Source: Mytilus trossulus
Lineage: Eukaryota > Mollusca > Bivalvia > Mytilida > Mytilidae
NCBI RefSeq assembly: GCF_036588685.1
Contig: NC_086386.1
Coordinates: 71,484,682 to 71,548,681 of the forward strand
Direction: 5' to 3'
DNA length: 64,000 nucleotides
Each line of letters begins with the position of its first letter. Position 1 is the stretch's first letter. A program made the position numbers and the translations under genes. Of this stretch, positions 35,965-48,300 are shown piece by piece. The notes beneath the pieces were generated by a model. The model was not told the DNA's origin and did not search any database. It saw only the letters and a program-made list of their open reading frames with translations.

Positions 35965-38900
35965 TCACAAGCGTCGGATCATCATTCTGCTTTCTCTCAT
36001 AAACCACGTATGTCTATTGTAAAAATTCATATAGGACCATAGCATACCGTTTCGGTATGGACCATTCAAATATGAAGTTTCACATTTGGGAAGAAACCAC
36101 CATCCTCCCCGTTTCCCTTCGTCGAGGGATTCAAATTCAGCACAATTTTCAGAATTGTTATCAATGTTGTTCATGTCTGGAGTTGTAAACTTTGTTTGTC
36201 TTTCAAAAAGGTCTTGAAGACCATTCAGTGTTATTATTGCCGGCACTAGAAAATATAAAATAAAAATACGAAAAATGAGTAAATAGGTTGTCAAAGATAA
36301 TAATCGCAAAAATTATACTATAAGTTAACTGTGGTGATGGGTACCACATGAAGCACTGTCCGGTTATGTCATGAACATTGGAAATCACCGTTAGTTTATG
36401 GTTGGGTTCTGTTTCCTCCGTCTTTAGTTTTTGAGGTGTGTTTTGTGTACCGTAATTTATCAATGAGGTTGATGAATATTCACGTTATTGTTTACTTTTT
36501 GTCTAATTTATCCTATTTATTTTTCGTGATATACTCAATATAATCATAGCTATATTCATTTCTGCGAGATCCTAATTGATCGAGTGGACTCGTGCGTCGG
36601 TCACAGTGCAATGCGATAGATGCCACAATATTTCAGAAGCATAAGTTTGAATCAAGGCGATAGAAGAACAAAAACATCATACATTGTTAATATGATAATT
36701 AACTATAAACATCATTATATAGGTCTGAATATTGAAAACAACATTTAAACTTATCTAAGGGTTGGATAAAAAACGCAATTTTTATACATGTGCATGTAAA
36801 ACAAATATCTAGAGGGGTCTAAATACAGCACGAACAACATTTTCAAAAAGACCACAAAATTGAAAAGGTACAATTTGACAAAACGAATTTGACTAACAGG
36901 TCTGACAATTGATGGGTTTACCCTCCTTACTGCCATTGACAACTGTCTAATACATTGATCAAAAGATGTTAAACAAATGGATCTTTTTTATCTGATACCA
37001 AACAGAAAACCAAAAAATTGCGGCAAAAATGGTAAACCACAATTATAGATAATTTGCTTACTATATACATGCCCTCCGGATTACGACAATGAATGTCTCT
37101 TACGTGATGTCAGGGATTAAAACAGCATTTGGATGGCCATTTGATTTACCTCAATTTAGAAAACACTCTTACATTTAAAAGAGTAGAAGAGGTAGAATTA
37201 ACGGATTATAAACCGAATGGTAAAATATAATACAAGTCTAATCAAAATAAATACAAACAAGTTTGAATTGAAAACAATTTTCAAACCTATGATTGCCTTT
37301 GATAAAAACAGTTTTACACGCATGCATGTTAAAAATAATTTCGTCGTAAAGGTGTCTCAGTAATACACATAAGCCCAACAATGTTAATTCTTCTAATTTA
37401 CGTTCGCTTAAAATTTATGTTGTTCTCTCGTCTGGATTTGAACGCATACTACTATGATATTGTAGCACTAAATCGCCTTACACTGTAAACGACGCATTAA
37501 ACCACTCTTCAAGACGTACAATGCTTCACGCTGAAGTGCGTTGGTTAACACACTGAAGCGCGATTGTAATATTGTGACGGTACGTGTTGCGAAATACGCT
37601 GAAGTGCGTTGGTTATTACACTGAAGTGCTATTGTAACATTGTGACGGTACGTGTTGCGAAATACGCTGAAGTGCGTTGGTTAACACACTGAAGTGCTAT
37701 TGTAACATTGTGATGGTACTTGTTGTTAGATACGGTAAAGTGGGTTGGTGGGTACTCTGAAGTGCAACGGTCTCATATGGACATATCAATTACTTACTTA
37801 TCAGGACATATGGTTTTTTTTCAAATGTATAAGCAACTTTTTGTTTGTCCTGTCAGCAGAGAAATGCTCACAATGATTATTTGTCTATTTATCTGTTATC
37901 ATATAAGGTTTTAAGAAATGAAAACTACACGTGCATTTTTGCTTGACTCATATAATATAGTAAAACAATACGCTTTTTCTGTAAAAATAAAATCGGGGGT
38001 CGATGATAAGCTGCATCTCTACTTAGTATCATACATTGAAAAATAAACCAAGTTTGAACAATTCAAGTTGATTTTGGCCTAACCAATTGCAGGACGTTTT
38101 CTGTATGAAATATGCATGGCATGCTTCCCCAAAAATTAATTACCCAATCTGCAGACTAATGTTGATTTATAGTCGCCTGTTCCCCTATGGTCATCATTTG
38201 GTTGACTTAGTGTGATATAAGTTTGTTTCCCCAACTTCTTATGCTCAAAACTGATTTGAATTAGTTGTTTCATTATGTGTTTTATCCATTGTACGAATTA
38301 AACCTGCATTTACAATCTCTGAATATCCTGCTTTTTTAGAAAAAAGAGTGTGGTTTAAGTGCTATTGAGACGACTCACCGTCACAGTCAAAATTTGTTAA
38401 AGTAAACCGTTATATGTCAAAGTATGGTCTTCAACACGGAGCCATTTAATATGATAACGCTGTATTTGAAAACTTTACATTGAACAAACGGGATGAAAAA
38501 ACATCAAAATGCAGTAACAAGAACATCGCACTTCAGCGTGACCATTGTACTTCAGCTTCTTATCACACCCGGAGTCCGTGTATCCCTACATGTCTGAAGC
38601 AAAATTATTTTTTACAATATATTTTTTCATACATTTCAATTCTCTAAAAATCAGTTGTTTTTGAAAATCTAGCTTTGATATCATTGGATTTCTTATTGCC
38701 ACATGTGTGAACACAATGGAACGATTCGGTGTTATCTAAGTAATTAATTATGGATATATCTACAAAACTCAACGATGCAGTGTTATCTACTTTATAAATT
38801 ATAATATATATATATATATATACATACCTTTATTTCCAGTGAAGTTTCCAATAGTTAAAGCATACTTTGAATCTTCATTACCAACTAAAAACTCTTTATA

Positions 38901-41900
38901 TTTTGCAAAAACTGTAAATCTATGTTTCATTTCATCATGAACTAAGTCGACCCGCAGTTCATATTGATCATTAGAGGTCAAGTGATGTAAACGTTCGTTA
39001 CCTGAAATTGTTAGAAGGGTTGTATATACCTATCGTCATTTAGGAAGGAATGGAGAATAAAAAAACAACATGAAGAACCAGAAAGAGGAAGAAAAAAGTA
39101 AATCCTTGTATTGATATATTCATCTTGTCATAACAAAATAACATTCAACACAACGCAAACTATGCAAAATCGAATCAGCACCCCAAATACGTTCCGTTGT
39201 TGTTTAATAATAAAAAATAGAAGGACAAATGTGTAGTAAGAATTGAAAATAGGATACGCGTTTTGGGGTCTCACTCACAATGCATTGTGTAAATTTCAAT
39301 TCGAACTTGTTTAACAGAGTGAGGAAGTCAAATTATGGGGATAGACAGTTACTGTAATTTCAGAAATAATTGGATGGTTTATAATAAATTCGATTAATGC
39401 GACTAAGTATCGCAATAATCTTCAATTTGTTGAAGACGGTCACTATATGGTAGAATAGAATAGAATAAGAACTCGCATTCGTATATATAATACATATATC
39501 TGTGTGCAAATTTTTCTGACAACGCAAATTAGCCAATAATTAGTTTCATTTTTTTTATTTTTCAAAAGTCGAAACAAAAATGCTTCATTTCTAAGTTTGT
39601 TACAGATATCGGTTCTTGCGAAGTAAACAGTAGATCTATTGATAAATGAAGAAAATCAATATTCTAAGAAAATCGCAAAGAACAATATCGATAGTTATAC
39701 TAACCTAGCCAATGCTCTTGTGCAACATCACCGAATCCATTTTTGTAATCGTCCCAAAGTTTGTCTCCAAAATTAACGTCTCCGTTAAAGCGTTTTTGAA
39801 CAACCTTGAAGAAGAAAGTCAAAATATTATTGTTGTCAAATAATTTTAAACTTTTTCATTTACTTCAAGCAAAATCAAAATCAATCACAATTAAACTGTG
39901 TTTCTATCTGAAATATGCTTGGAAAAACAGATCATGTATTGTGAATTAATTGTACCTTTATTATATCATATGTATCGTTCTTTGCTATCTGTTGTCTTGT
40001 CACAATGTATATACTTGTTTATGTATTCCCATAGCATATCATTTATGCTTTCGCAAATAAAATATTCATTCATTCATTCAAATGATTAATCAACAATTAT
40101 TTGAATTTAGATATGACGCGACTTCTGATTGGCTGATGTTGTTTTGTTTATTAACCATTGGACATAATCAAGGCATGTGATCGTGACATCATCTATGTTT
40201 CTTCATGGTTTACTTGGGTTTAAAATAGAATTGAGAATTAAATGATATGAAATCTCTTTTTTCCGTCCATTAAGAAATAACATCAAAATGTGGAGCACAA
40301 TGAATAACCCGCGTAGCAGAAAGGATGTCTGTAAGACATTTGTCAACAATATTCCAAATCTTACTGAATATAGGGGACATTTTTAATAAGTTTCGGAAGA
40401 ACAAATTATCTTCATTGGTTTTGTTATAATAAACTCTGAACTGGCATTCAGTGACTATGTGTATTATTCTTTATGGATTACAGCTTCTTTATTTCAAAAA
40501 AACCAGACGTGCGAGGTCTGAAAAGCCCGTCAAAGTGAAAAAACACTTCCAACATCATTCAAAATAACAAGCTTTTTACAAGTCTGTTATATATTTGATA
40601 GTAAATAAATGAAGAACCTAAAAAAGCAGAAAAAATGGAGGGTCCTTGCGCTTGTTTTTCGAGATATCAACCATTTTAAATTTAGTGTCAACAAATTTTC
40701 CTTAGATTGCTGCCTTTTTCTTTCTAAGAAGATGATTAATTCATAATGATCTTAAAATACTCTCAAAGACAACGTCTTAAACTATATTTACATCCCAGCT
40801 GCTTTGTTCTACCATGAGGAATTTGAGCCGGATCACCCAATCCAGATTACCCCAGCTTGAGTTTCTTTGTTTTTCGTGCTTTCCTTTGTTCTGTAACATT
40901 TTGGTGGGGTTTTAACCTTTTTGTAAATAAGTAAGTTGTCAGACTGACTGTTCAATTTAGTTTTTTGGCAAGTCGGTAAACAAGAGTAGGGCGATTTTGT
41001 TTAAAAAGTGGCAATCTGGTATGGACCCATTGGCCAGTGGAGCGAGTTGACATTGTTTCATATTTAATCATCGTGTTCGTGGGTCATAAGGAGTATACAT
41101 TATATAGTAATATTTAAAGTATAGGAATGGTTGTGTGGCGATCTAAATTAAACTAAATTTTATGAATTGTAGATTGTTTTTGGTCTAATTCAAAACATCT
41201 TACAATGACACACCAAGTCCTCATGGGATAACTATTACGTTTCAATTCATTTCATAAATTCGGTAAGGATCATACGTCCATGCTGTGTTCACAAATATTT
41301 GACAACTCTCCGTACAGCTCTCTGGTCAAGTGATTATTATGTCGGTCAATGAGTTTTTCAATGTTCTAGGATGTTATGGTGTCTTTCAAAAACCAGAGAA
41401 TCCAAAAAACGTGCGCAGAAAAGAAAGTAAAATTAAAGGTTATCAGATCCCTGTAAGTGAGGAATGAACATGTAATCTGTATCATCACCAAATTTGGGGA
41501 TTTCAAAATTGAGTAAGTTTAATACAAACTGACCAGCCATCCTCCACCGTCCGTTTCCATATCACAGTAAACATTGTAGCCTGTCCCTCCCTGTGGATAT
41601 ATCCTGTATACACCACTAGATCCTCTTGTTACGTCCAAGCAATCTTTAACAATGTTTGCTGAAACAAAGTCATGCTATAAATTAAGGCAACAGTAGTATA
41701 CCGCTGTATAAATGTCATGCATCAATTTAGCTGAAACTAATCCATGTAACAAACTAAAACAAACAAAAAAGCATTCAAGAGGAAAACAACAGAAAGTCTC
41801 CTGCTTTTATATTGTCCTTTTGATTTTAAATCTTAACTTAAGTTAGACAGTTTGAAACAGTCATTTTTTTCTGACCGGCCCTTACAAAAAAAATATAAAA

Positions 41901-43889
41901 TACTTTTCAGAAAATTTACTGAAAGATTGAACACGAAGTAATATCTTTGTTTTTAAGAAATTTTCAGACGATGTTACAATCTAAATGAGCGCTTCTGACT
42001 GAGTTTTTAGGTTTTTATGCAATATAATTATAAGTTAGTCATCAGTTAAGAAATCAGTAACACAAAATAGTGTGTATAATTATAAACATGTTGATTTCCT
42101 TGTGATGCGAAGTTTAATAAATGCATATGCATGTTTTACAGGTATACTTAGTAGAATGAATGATCCAAAAACTTCATTAAATTTGGACTTTTGTAAAAAA
42201 AAACAACTGTAAAAGTTAAACAATTAGTTAGTAATCAATGTGATCTAAATCTACGTAAAATATGCATGCCCATTCCAGTCAAGGTTTTGTGTGTATATTT
42301 CGTAATAGATTAGGAGCGGGGATGATTAAAGTCTTCACAACATATCTATTTTTAATTCAATGTTATGTGTGTATATTTAATAATAGATTAAGATTGAGGA
42401 TAACTCCAATGCTTCATCAATTCTATACTTATATGTCAATCCTATTTATGTACATCTAATAATATCTAGGGGAAGAAATTATTCACATATTTGCACCTTA
42501 AATTCAAATTAATCTATATAAACGAGGTAATAGATAAAGAGAAGGGATGATTTGATTGAACAGCCATAGATAAAATATACACGAGTTACCTTAAGTTCAA
42601 AGTTATTTATGTTAAATAAATAATTTGGTTTTCGAAAAGTTACAAAAAATATGCACCGCTCATATGCTTTCTTTTGTTTTTCGTTCTTGACATATTTGTT
42701 TGTGTTTATAGTGATTGAGATTAAAACATAATGGTTACTGCTGTACATTTTGTTCACCTATTATGTCTGTTTAATTTGTACATATATTGCTGTCAATGTA
42801 ATAAAATTCTATGCTACTTGCAAACAAATGAGAGATATAGCTCGATGTAGCTTTGTAACCAGGTTTATTCAAAACTTTCTACTGTAGAATAATGCCTATT
42901 CTAACGCGGAGTCAGGAATAGGACAGTTGCGATCCATTCGTTTGATATGTTTTTGCTTTTGGTTTTGCCATTTGACAAGGAATTTTCCATTTTGAAATTC
43001 ATAGTTCGATATTTTTTTATTTGTTTTTACCTTTTTTTGGAAGTGTTGTGTGTATTTAACTGGTACGTCATACGAATATAGATGATAAGAAAGTACATAT
43101 ATTAATCGCCGTTTACATTGTTAATGCTATAATATTTATATTCATTTGCTTATCTGCTTAATATGTTATGGAATTACCGTGCTTTGATTAAGTAAACGGT
43201 ATTTGTAATTTTTTAACATTTTTTTAAGGGTCTTACATCTTATTGTTGAGATACGTATTTAGTGTAGTCACGGTGGTATCTTTAATGTTAATGTACAATA
43301 TATCACCTCAGTCGGTTTCTTAATAGCATTGTTTAAATACAGCTGAAAACAGAATTTATAAAACTTACAAGATAAATTCGTGAACAAAATTGTTTAATAT
43401 ACAACTAATGTGAGTGGTTATGGTAATATACATTTATGTGACTTGTTTACGGCTGACACTTTGAGTCAGTCTTTTTTTTTCTTATAATACATGCATATCT
43501 TTTAAGAATTTCACTTTGAAAATAATAAAAAAAAATATATGAAATATGTTTTTTGCATCTTGAACATTGTTGAACAACATAAAGAACATGCACCACTTAC
43601 GTTTTCTTGAAGTTTGAATTTTGTTTTCCAACTCGTTAATTTTCTTGTTGTAGTCTTTGTCATTTGATATCAATGTATTAACCTTCTTCCACAATGTTTC
43701 ATTTAATTTGTTTTCTAGTTCATCTATTTTGGTATCGATGTAAGATTCAATGTTTGACATGTCTAGATCGACTACAAGCGGAGCTTTCGTTTCATCAAGT
43801 AGCGACAGGGAAACCAGTGGATTACACAGTGCCGTACACAGAAATAACACAAAAACACAAAATATTGGACTTATTATCCCAAAAGTCAT
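35965..43889 (-). CDS. Secreted fibrinogen-related protein (FREP-like, five exons)
   Basis: Exons are 43889-43601, 41658-41534, 39804-39705, 39001-38828 and 36245-35965. All have GT-AG borders and consistent phases (1, 0, 1, 1), giving 322 residues. Residues 1-22 are a signal peptide (MTFGIISPIFCVFVLFLCTA start). Residues about 45-95 are rich in heptad-like charged and hydrophobic positions (coiled coil; also an N-glycosylation site NET). The fibrinogen C-terminal domain runs from about 100 to 322: KDCLDV, SGVYRIYPQG, NVYCDMETDGGGW, NFGDKLWDDYKNGFGD, EHWLG, YELRVDL, FTTPD, NCAEF, GGWW, C, YLNGPY, and a terminal SRMMIR. The four domain cysteines are present. The usual calcium loop (DxDND) is altered to DMNNIDN. 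Such proteins are secreted recognition lectins in molluscs. The introns contain tandem and dispersed repeats. Confidence 0.92.
37528..37770. repeat. 68-bp tandem repeat (~3.5 units) in a FREP intron
   Basis: Units start at 37528, 37596, 37664 and 37732, a strict 68-base period. Each unit contains ctgaagtgc twice (acgctgaagtgcg and cactgaagtgc). The last unit is decayed. An inverse-complement copy of the 13-base word lies at 38527-38539, about 1 kb away. Both lie between exons 4 and 5 of the gene. Confidence 0.9.
38344..38450 (-). repeat. RT-element terminal repeat fragment
   Basis: Contains gagtgtggtttaagtgc, gagacgactc and gtcttcaacacggagcc, as in the blocks at 150-500 and 8562-8960. It is truncated and lies within the last FREP intron. 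Confidence 0.6.
38803..38822. repeat. AT dinucleotide microsatellite at a splice donor
   Basis: A run of about ten AT units lies only a few bases downstream (in the sense of transcription) of the donor of FREP exon 4 (gtatgtata). Length changes here would alter the intron start but not the coding part. Confidence 0.8.
40095..40255. repeat. Partial relative of the 54.2-55.3 kb foldback element
   Basis: Shares cttctgattggct, ttttgtttat, gtgacatcatc and ttcatggtttact with 54645-54740 in the same order. Lies in the second FREP intron. No coding potential. The rest of the intron (40255-41500) shows nothing recognisable. Confidence 0.6.
41684..41790. repeat. aaggcaacagtagtata dispersed repeat fragment
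   Basis: The word aaggcaacagtagtata is also present at 4427 and, with one change, at 59802. It is a short remnant just upstream (in transcription terms) of FREP exon 2. No function is visible. Confidence 0.55.
42850..43010 (+). repeat. Dispersed repeat, forward relative of 61330-61500
   Basis: Shares the order tagct..taaccaggtt, ttctac, tgcct, gtcaggaa, cgtttgatatgttttt, ttttgccatttgac with the block at 61330-61500. Its reverse relatives are at 44525-44680, 54420-54545 and 61975-62095. It lies in the first FREP intron. Confidence 0.6.
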
Positions 43890-44439
43890 GATTGTCTATG
43901 AATCTCAAGTATGGTTGTCGATAACTAAATGAGACGAAATGACAATGAACGATCCGTTTAAATGTTGTATTTAACACAGAACAAATGTGGAAATTCCACT
44001 TGTTGAAATGACAGTAAATTACTATTCAACTACTTAAATAGATAATGACAAATAATGTTCATTTTAAAATAAAATATGTCCAGTTATAAAACAGAATTAT
44101 AATATATAATTTGAAATAATTTCATTACTGAATTCATGACTTAACTTAATGAATCACCATTATACTGCTTAGTATTTATACGTTAATGCTGCGCTTTGTA
44201 TCACGTTTTATATTAAAGATGTTGTTGGATCCTGCACGATTGTGTTATTCAACATTAAGATGTGTCTGGTTTCTGACGCAAACTAGCTGTACATTCACTA
44301 GGAAATTTAGATGTTTTAATTAAAACAAGATGTCTATGCCGTACCGATAAGTTTTTCGTCGATGTGTATAGGATGAATAGAATTGTGTGTCTGAAAATAT
44401 TTTAGTGGTACAAAAGCAAAGTAATATAAAAGGCAAAGT

Positions 44440-44690
44440 CAAACAACTGACAGAGAATCAAGACGACAATAAAATATAGTGAAAAAGTAACACCACAACT
44501 ATACTGCCCTTCAAGGAAAAATTTAGAAGGGAAAACCCTCAAATGAAAAATTCAAAATCTAAAACATATCAAACGAACGGATAACAACAGTCATATTCCT
44601 GAGATTGATACAGACATATTCGTATGTAGAAAATGGTGGATTGAACCTGGTTTTATAGCTAGCTAAACCCCTCACTTGTATGACAGTCGC
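44440..44690 (-). repeat. Dispersed repeat, reverse orientation
   Basis: Shares tatcaaacgaacgga, tcatattcctga and aaatggtggattgaacctgg with inverse complements of the block at 61330-61500. It lies in the space between the divergently oriented FREP and Shisa-like genes, which is otherwise free of recognisable features. Confidence 0.6.
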
Positions 44691-45278
44691 ATACAATTCC
44701 ATTTAATTGACAGCTTTCTATCAAATGTTCAAAGAGAAGTTATATGCAAAGTCTTCTTACTCCCGAAAAAAATATAAATTCCGCAACAATATGATAAAAC
44801 ACACAGAGAGCTAGAAGACCAATTACTTCAGTTTCATAAATCAAACCAATTTAACATTTTTTGTTTTAATTTCTACTGCTTAATGAATAGTAGGGTGTAC
44901 ATGTTATTATTGCTTTAACGTTGTAATATCGGTTTATTGTAACACATATGACAAAGTTATTATTATTATTATCTATTTACGTAAACAAATTATTGCATTT
45001 CCTATTTGAATGTCGTCTAGTCATATGAGGTATTTTAGAAAACGATATATAGATTTGATAAAAATACAGTAAAAACTGGTCTGAACGAACTCAGTTGTAA
45101 ACAAAACCTGATTATTTCGAAATTTTGTTTTAGACTTGCAATGGTTTCTCTTTAGCTGTTGAATCTGTCTTAATTGAATACCTACAAAACGTAAACGGAA
45201 GATCATGTTATTAAGATTGTTCGTTTTCACAGTACAATATACGATCTATAACATTGTAAAGATTACACTTGGACATTC

Positions 45279-45372
45279 CACCCTTGTTTACATTTTAACA
45301 TCAGATAAAACTGTTCATTAATACGGACGTTCACACCTGAGCTGACTCAGAAAACAAAACCAATTTCTTAAA
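45279..45372 (+). promoter_or_regulatory. Upstream region of the Shisa-like gene
   Basis: The word cccttgttta occurs about 90 bases before this start codon and again about 125 bases before the paralogous start codon at 63654, each followed by an A/T-rich stretch. An AP-1-like TGACTCA lies at about 45343-45349. The conserved block suggests that the duplication included promoter-proximal sequence. Regulatory function is inferred. No canonical TATA box was fixed. Confidence 0.35.
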
Positions 45373-48300
45373 ATGAAACTGTGTGTCTTTGATAAATTAA
45401 TTTTATTGGTATTATTTTACAACATTGAAGGTAGGTACTTGCATCATTTAACAGCTATTTATGTGTTAGATAAAAAGATATATTGAAAATGTATAAGAAG
45501 ATAAATAATTCAACGACTGATTTGAATACACGTATGTGTTGATATATTTCCAATAAAATCTTTAGTTTATAGTTTTTATTCATCATTGCTTTTATAAAAA
45601 AGTAAATTTTAGTTGAATAAAATTAATAACTTGTTGCTACCTTTTTAACCATATTGCTGATTTATTTTAGACAAAGCAAAAGTAGACACCAACAAATAAA
45701 CCAAATCAATTAGAAGACACAAACTATATTCGGTTTTCGATTTGTTTTTAACACAAAACAGCAGTACATGTTTGGATACGTCAAATACCGTTATTTCGTC
45801 GCCTGTCATTCCGATGTATGATTTTTTATTTCGGGATGATCTTTTTAAACGAGATCTAATTAGTGGGTGCACTTTTTAATCTAATTCTAGCCGAGGTATG
45901 TGAAAAAACAATATATATCAACACTGAATGCCTTGGTCCATGCGATGTGGACTCACCTGCCTGGAATTCTTTTGGAATTAATTGGTGTGATACATGTTGT
46001 AAAATGAATAGCACGTGGTATTGTGTCAGTGATGTCACATACCACAAATGTGAAGCTACTGCACAGTAAGTATCTTATTATATTATTTTTACGACAAAAG
46101 AGATAACTTCAGCTTCCCAATTGTGAACTTTCCATTTCTATGTTGGAACATTGCAGAGGCGCCTGTATAGGGAGTATATATCTCTGAATTGATACAATGT
46201 TCCCGGGCTTGTATTTTCTATCATAATTTCCTTAGCAGAATTACTACTCACAAGAAAACTATTAAATAAAGGCAACATTAAACCGAGAGTTCCGAATGGT
46301 GAAGTTGACATCATCCCTTCGTAAATTTTACGAAACTCGTCACGAGTTGGTTGACCGTTGTTGAATAACCGTTTCACAGATGATATCGGATATGTTCCTT
46401 CTGTCGTACCTACAATACCCTTTCCCTTTTCACGAGTGTGACCTACCGAATTAGACTATTTACCAGGATTGTTGCTTAGTCTATTGTTTTCTATGTTGTG
46501 TGTTCTGTACTATTGTTTGTCTGTTTGTCTTTAATGGAAAAAGGCACTTAGACAAATAATAGTACACACGACACAAATTAGAACACTACAAAAGTCAAAA
46601 AGTCTGAAAAGACCAGTTTTTGTCTGAATTTGCATAAATTTTTACTCGACATTCTTTATCTGTCTGAATATTTTATAAAAAACTCTTAACATAGTATGAA
46701 TTTGTCTAATAAGATTTCTGTTTTTTCAGTCTTTACATTGTGTAAAAAATTCTCGATACTTCCTGTTTCATCTGATAAAAGTTTGGAATAGTCTCGACCA
46801 ATTATTGACTTCTTTAATTTATCTCGATCAGTCTTCACGTGTTCTTGACTTCTAAATAATGTCTGAATATGCCTTGACACATTCTCGACAGTCTTAAATA
46901 TGTGCAGCTAGCTTCATAATAATTTTGCATTTAAGATCATAAGTAATTACGATACAAAAATTAAATGATCGGTATATTTACTTGAAACTAATTTGGGGCT
47001 AATTTTTATTTATTTTTTGTCATACAGAACAGTCCTGATGGTGCCACCCACAAAGCGTTCTACAGGAAGCTTGACTACAACAACTACACATCGTCCTACA
47101 AGACGTGTGTCGTCAACGACTCAAAGATATTTTACCTATAGACCATTTACTGCTTATCCAAAACACACAACATATGATTACGATGACCAATATCTTACTA
47201 CTACCAGTAAACCTTCTAAGTAAGTCATTTCACATATGTTTTTTTGTTTTGTTGACACATCGTTGTTAATATAATGGAATGTGATCCAACTGTCATACAA
47301 GTGGTTACGTTAGCTAAGCAACCATTTTCAACATAAAAAGGTGGCAAAAAGGGGGACGCAAGATACCAGAGAGACAGTCAAACTCAAAAATCGAAAATAA
47401 ACTGATAACGCCATAGCCAAGAATGAAATGGATAAACAGACAAACAATAGTACACAATACAAAACATAAAAAAGTAATGAATAAACAAAACGAATCCCAA
47501 CAAAACTAGGGATGATCTCGGGTGCTTCGGAAGAGAAAGCAGATCCTGATCCACATGTTGCACCCATCGTGTTGCTTATGAGATTACAAATCCGGTAATT
47601 AGTCTAATTCGGTAGTTCACATTAATAAAAGGGAAGGGGATTGCAGTTATGACGTACGGAACATATCCGATATCATTGGTGAAACGGTTATTCCGTAATT
47701 GTCAGCAAACTCATCATGGTGTTGGTAAAATTTACGAAGAGATGATTTCACCTTCAACATTTGGAACTCTTGATGTAATAGGTTCCGTGTGAGCAACAAC
47801 CCTTTATCAAGAAAATCATGATATGAAATCCAAGCACGGGAATATCGTATCACGTGGGAGATGTATACACCGTATGCAGTTGCTTCTGGAATGTTGCTAC
47901 ATAAAAATGGAAGGTTAACAATTGGAAAGCTTAAATCATCCCTTTTGTCGTAAAGTTTTGTTTTCAATCGACCCTCATTGTCAATTTCTAGATGTAGTTC
48001 AAGATATGAGGCCGACCTATCTATATTTGTTTATCGTTCTTTTATCTATTTCAATGGGATTGATGCGTTCGATATAGCAATGTGAGAGTTATTACTCATT
48101 CGTTTGAGCTTTTGATTTTGCCATTTGCATCTGAACAAGACAGACTGTGAGAAATCATTTATCTTGATTAATGAATCTCCTTCTTGAATTTCAGTATTTC
48201 AGAATTTCTGTGATTTTATTTTTTACATAATTTATATTAAAAAAAAACAGACCTTTTGCATATTTTTGCTAGACATCGATAAGACCCTTTGCAGTAAAAG

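Noticed and set aside
43694-43932. Plus-strand frames opposite FREP exon 1
   Set aside because: They are on the other strand of a well-supported coding exon.
47328-47567. A 79-codon minus-strand frame with a membrane-like stretch
   Set aside because: It lies in the 3' non-coding part of the RT fragment; the same stretch is broken in the relatives at 4.3 and 61.1 kb.
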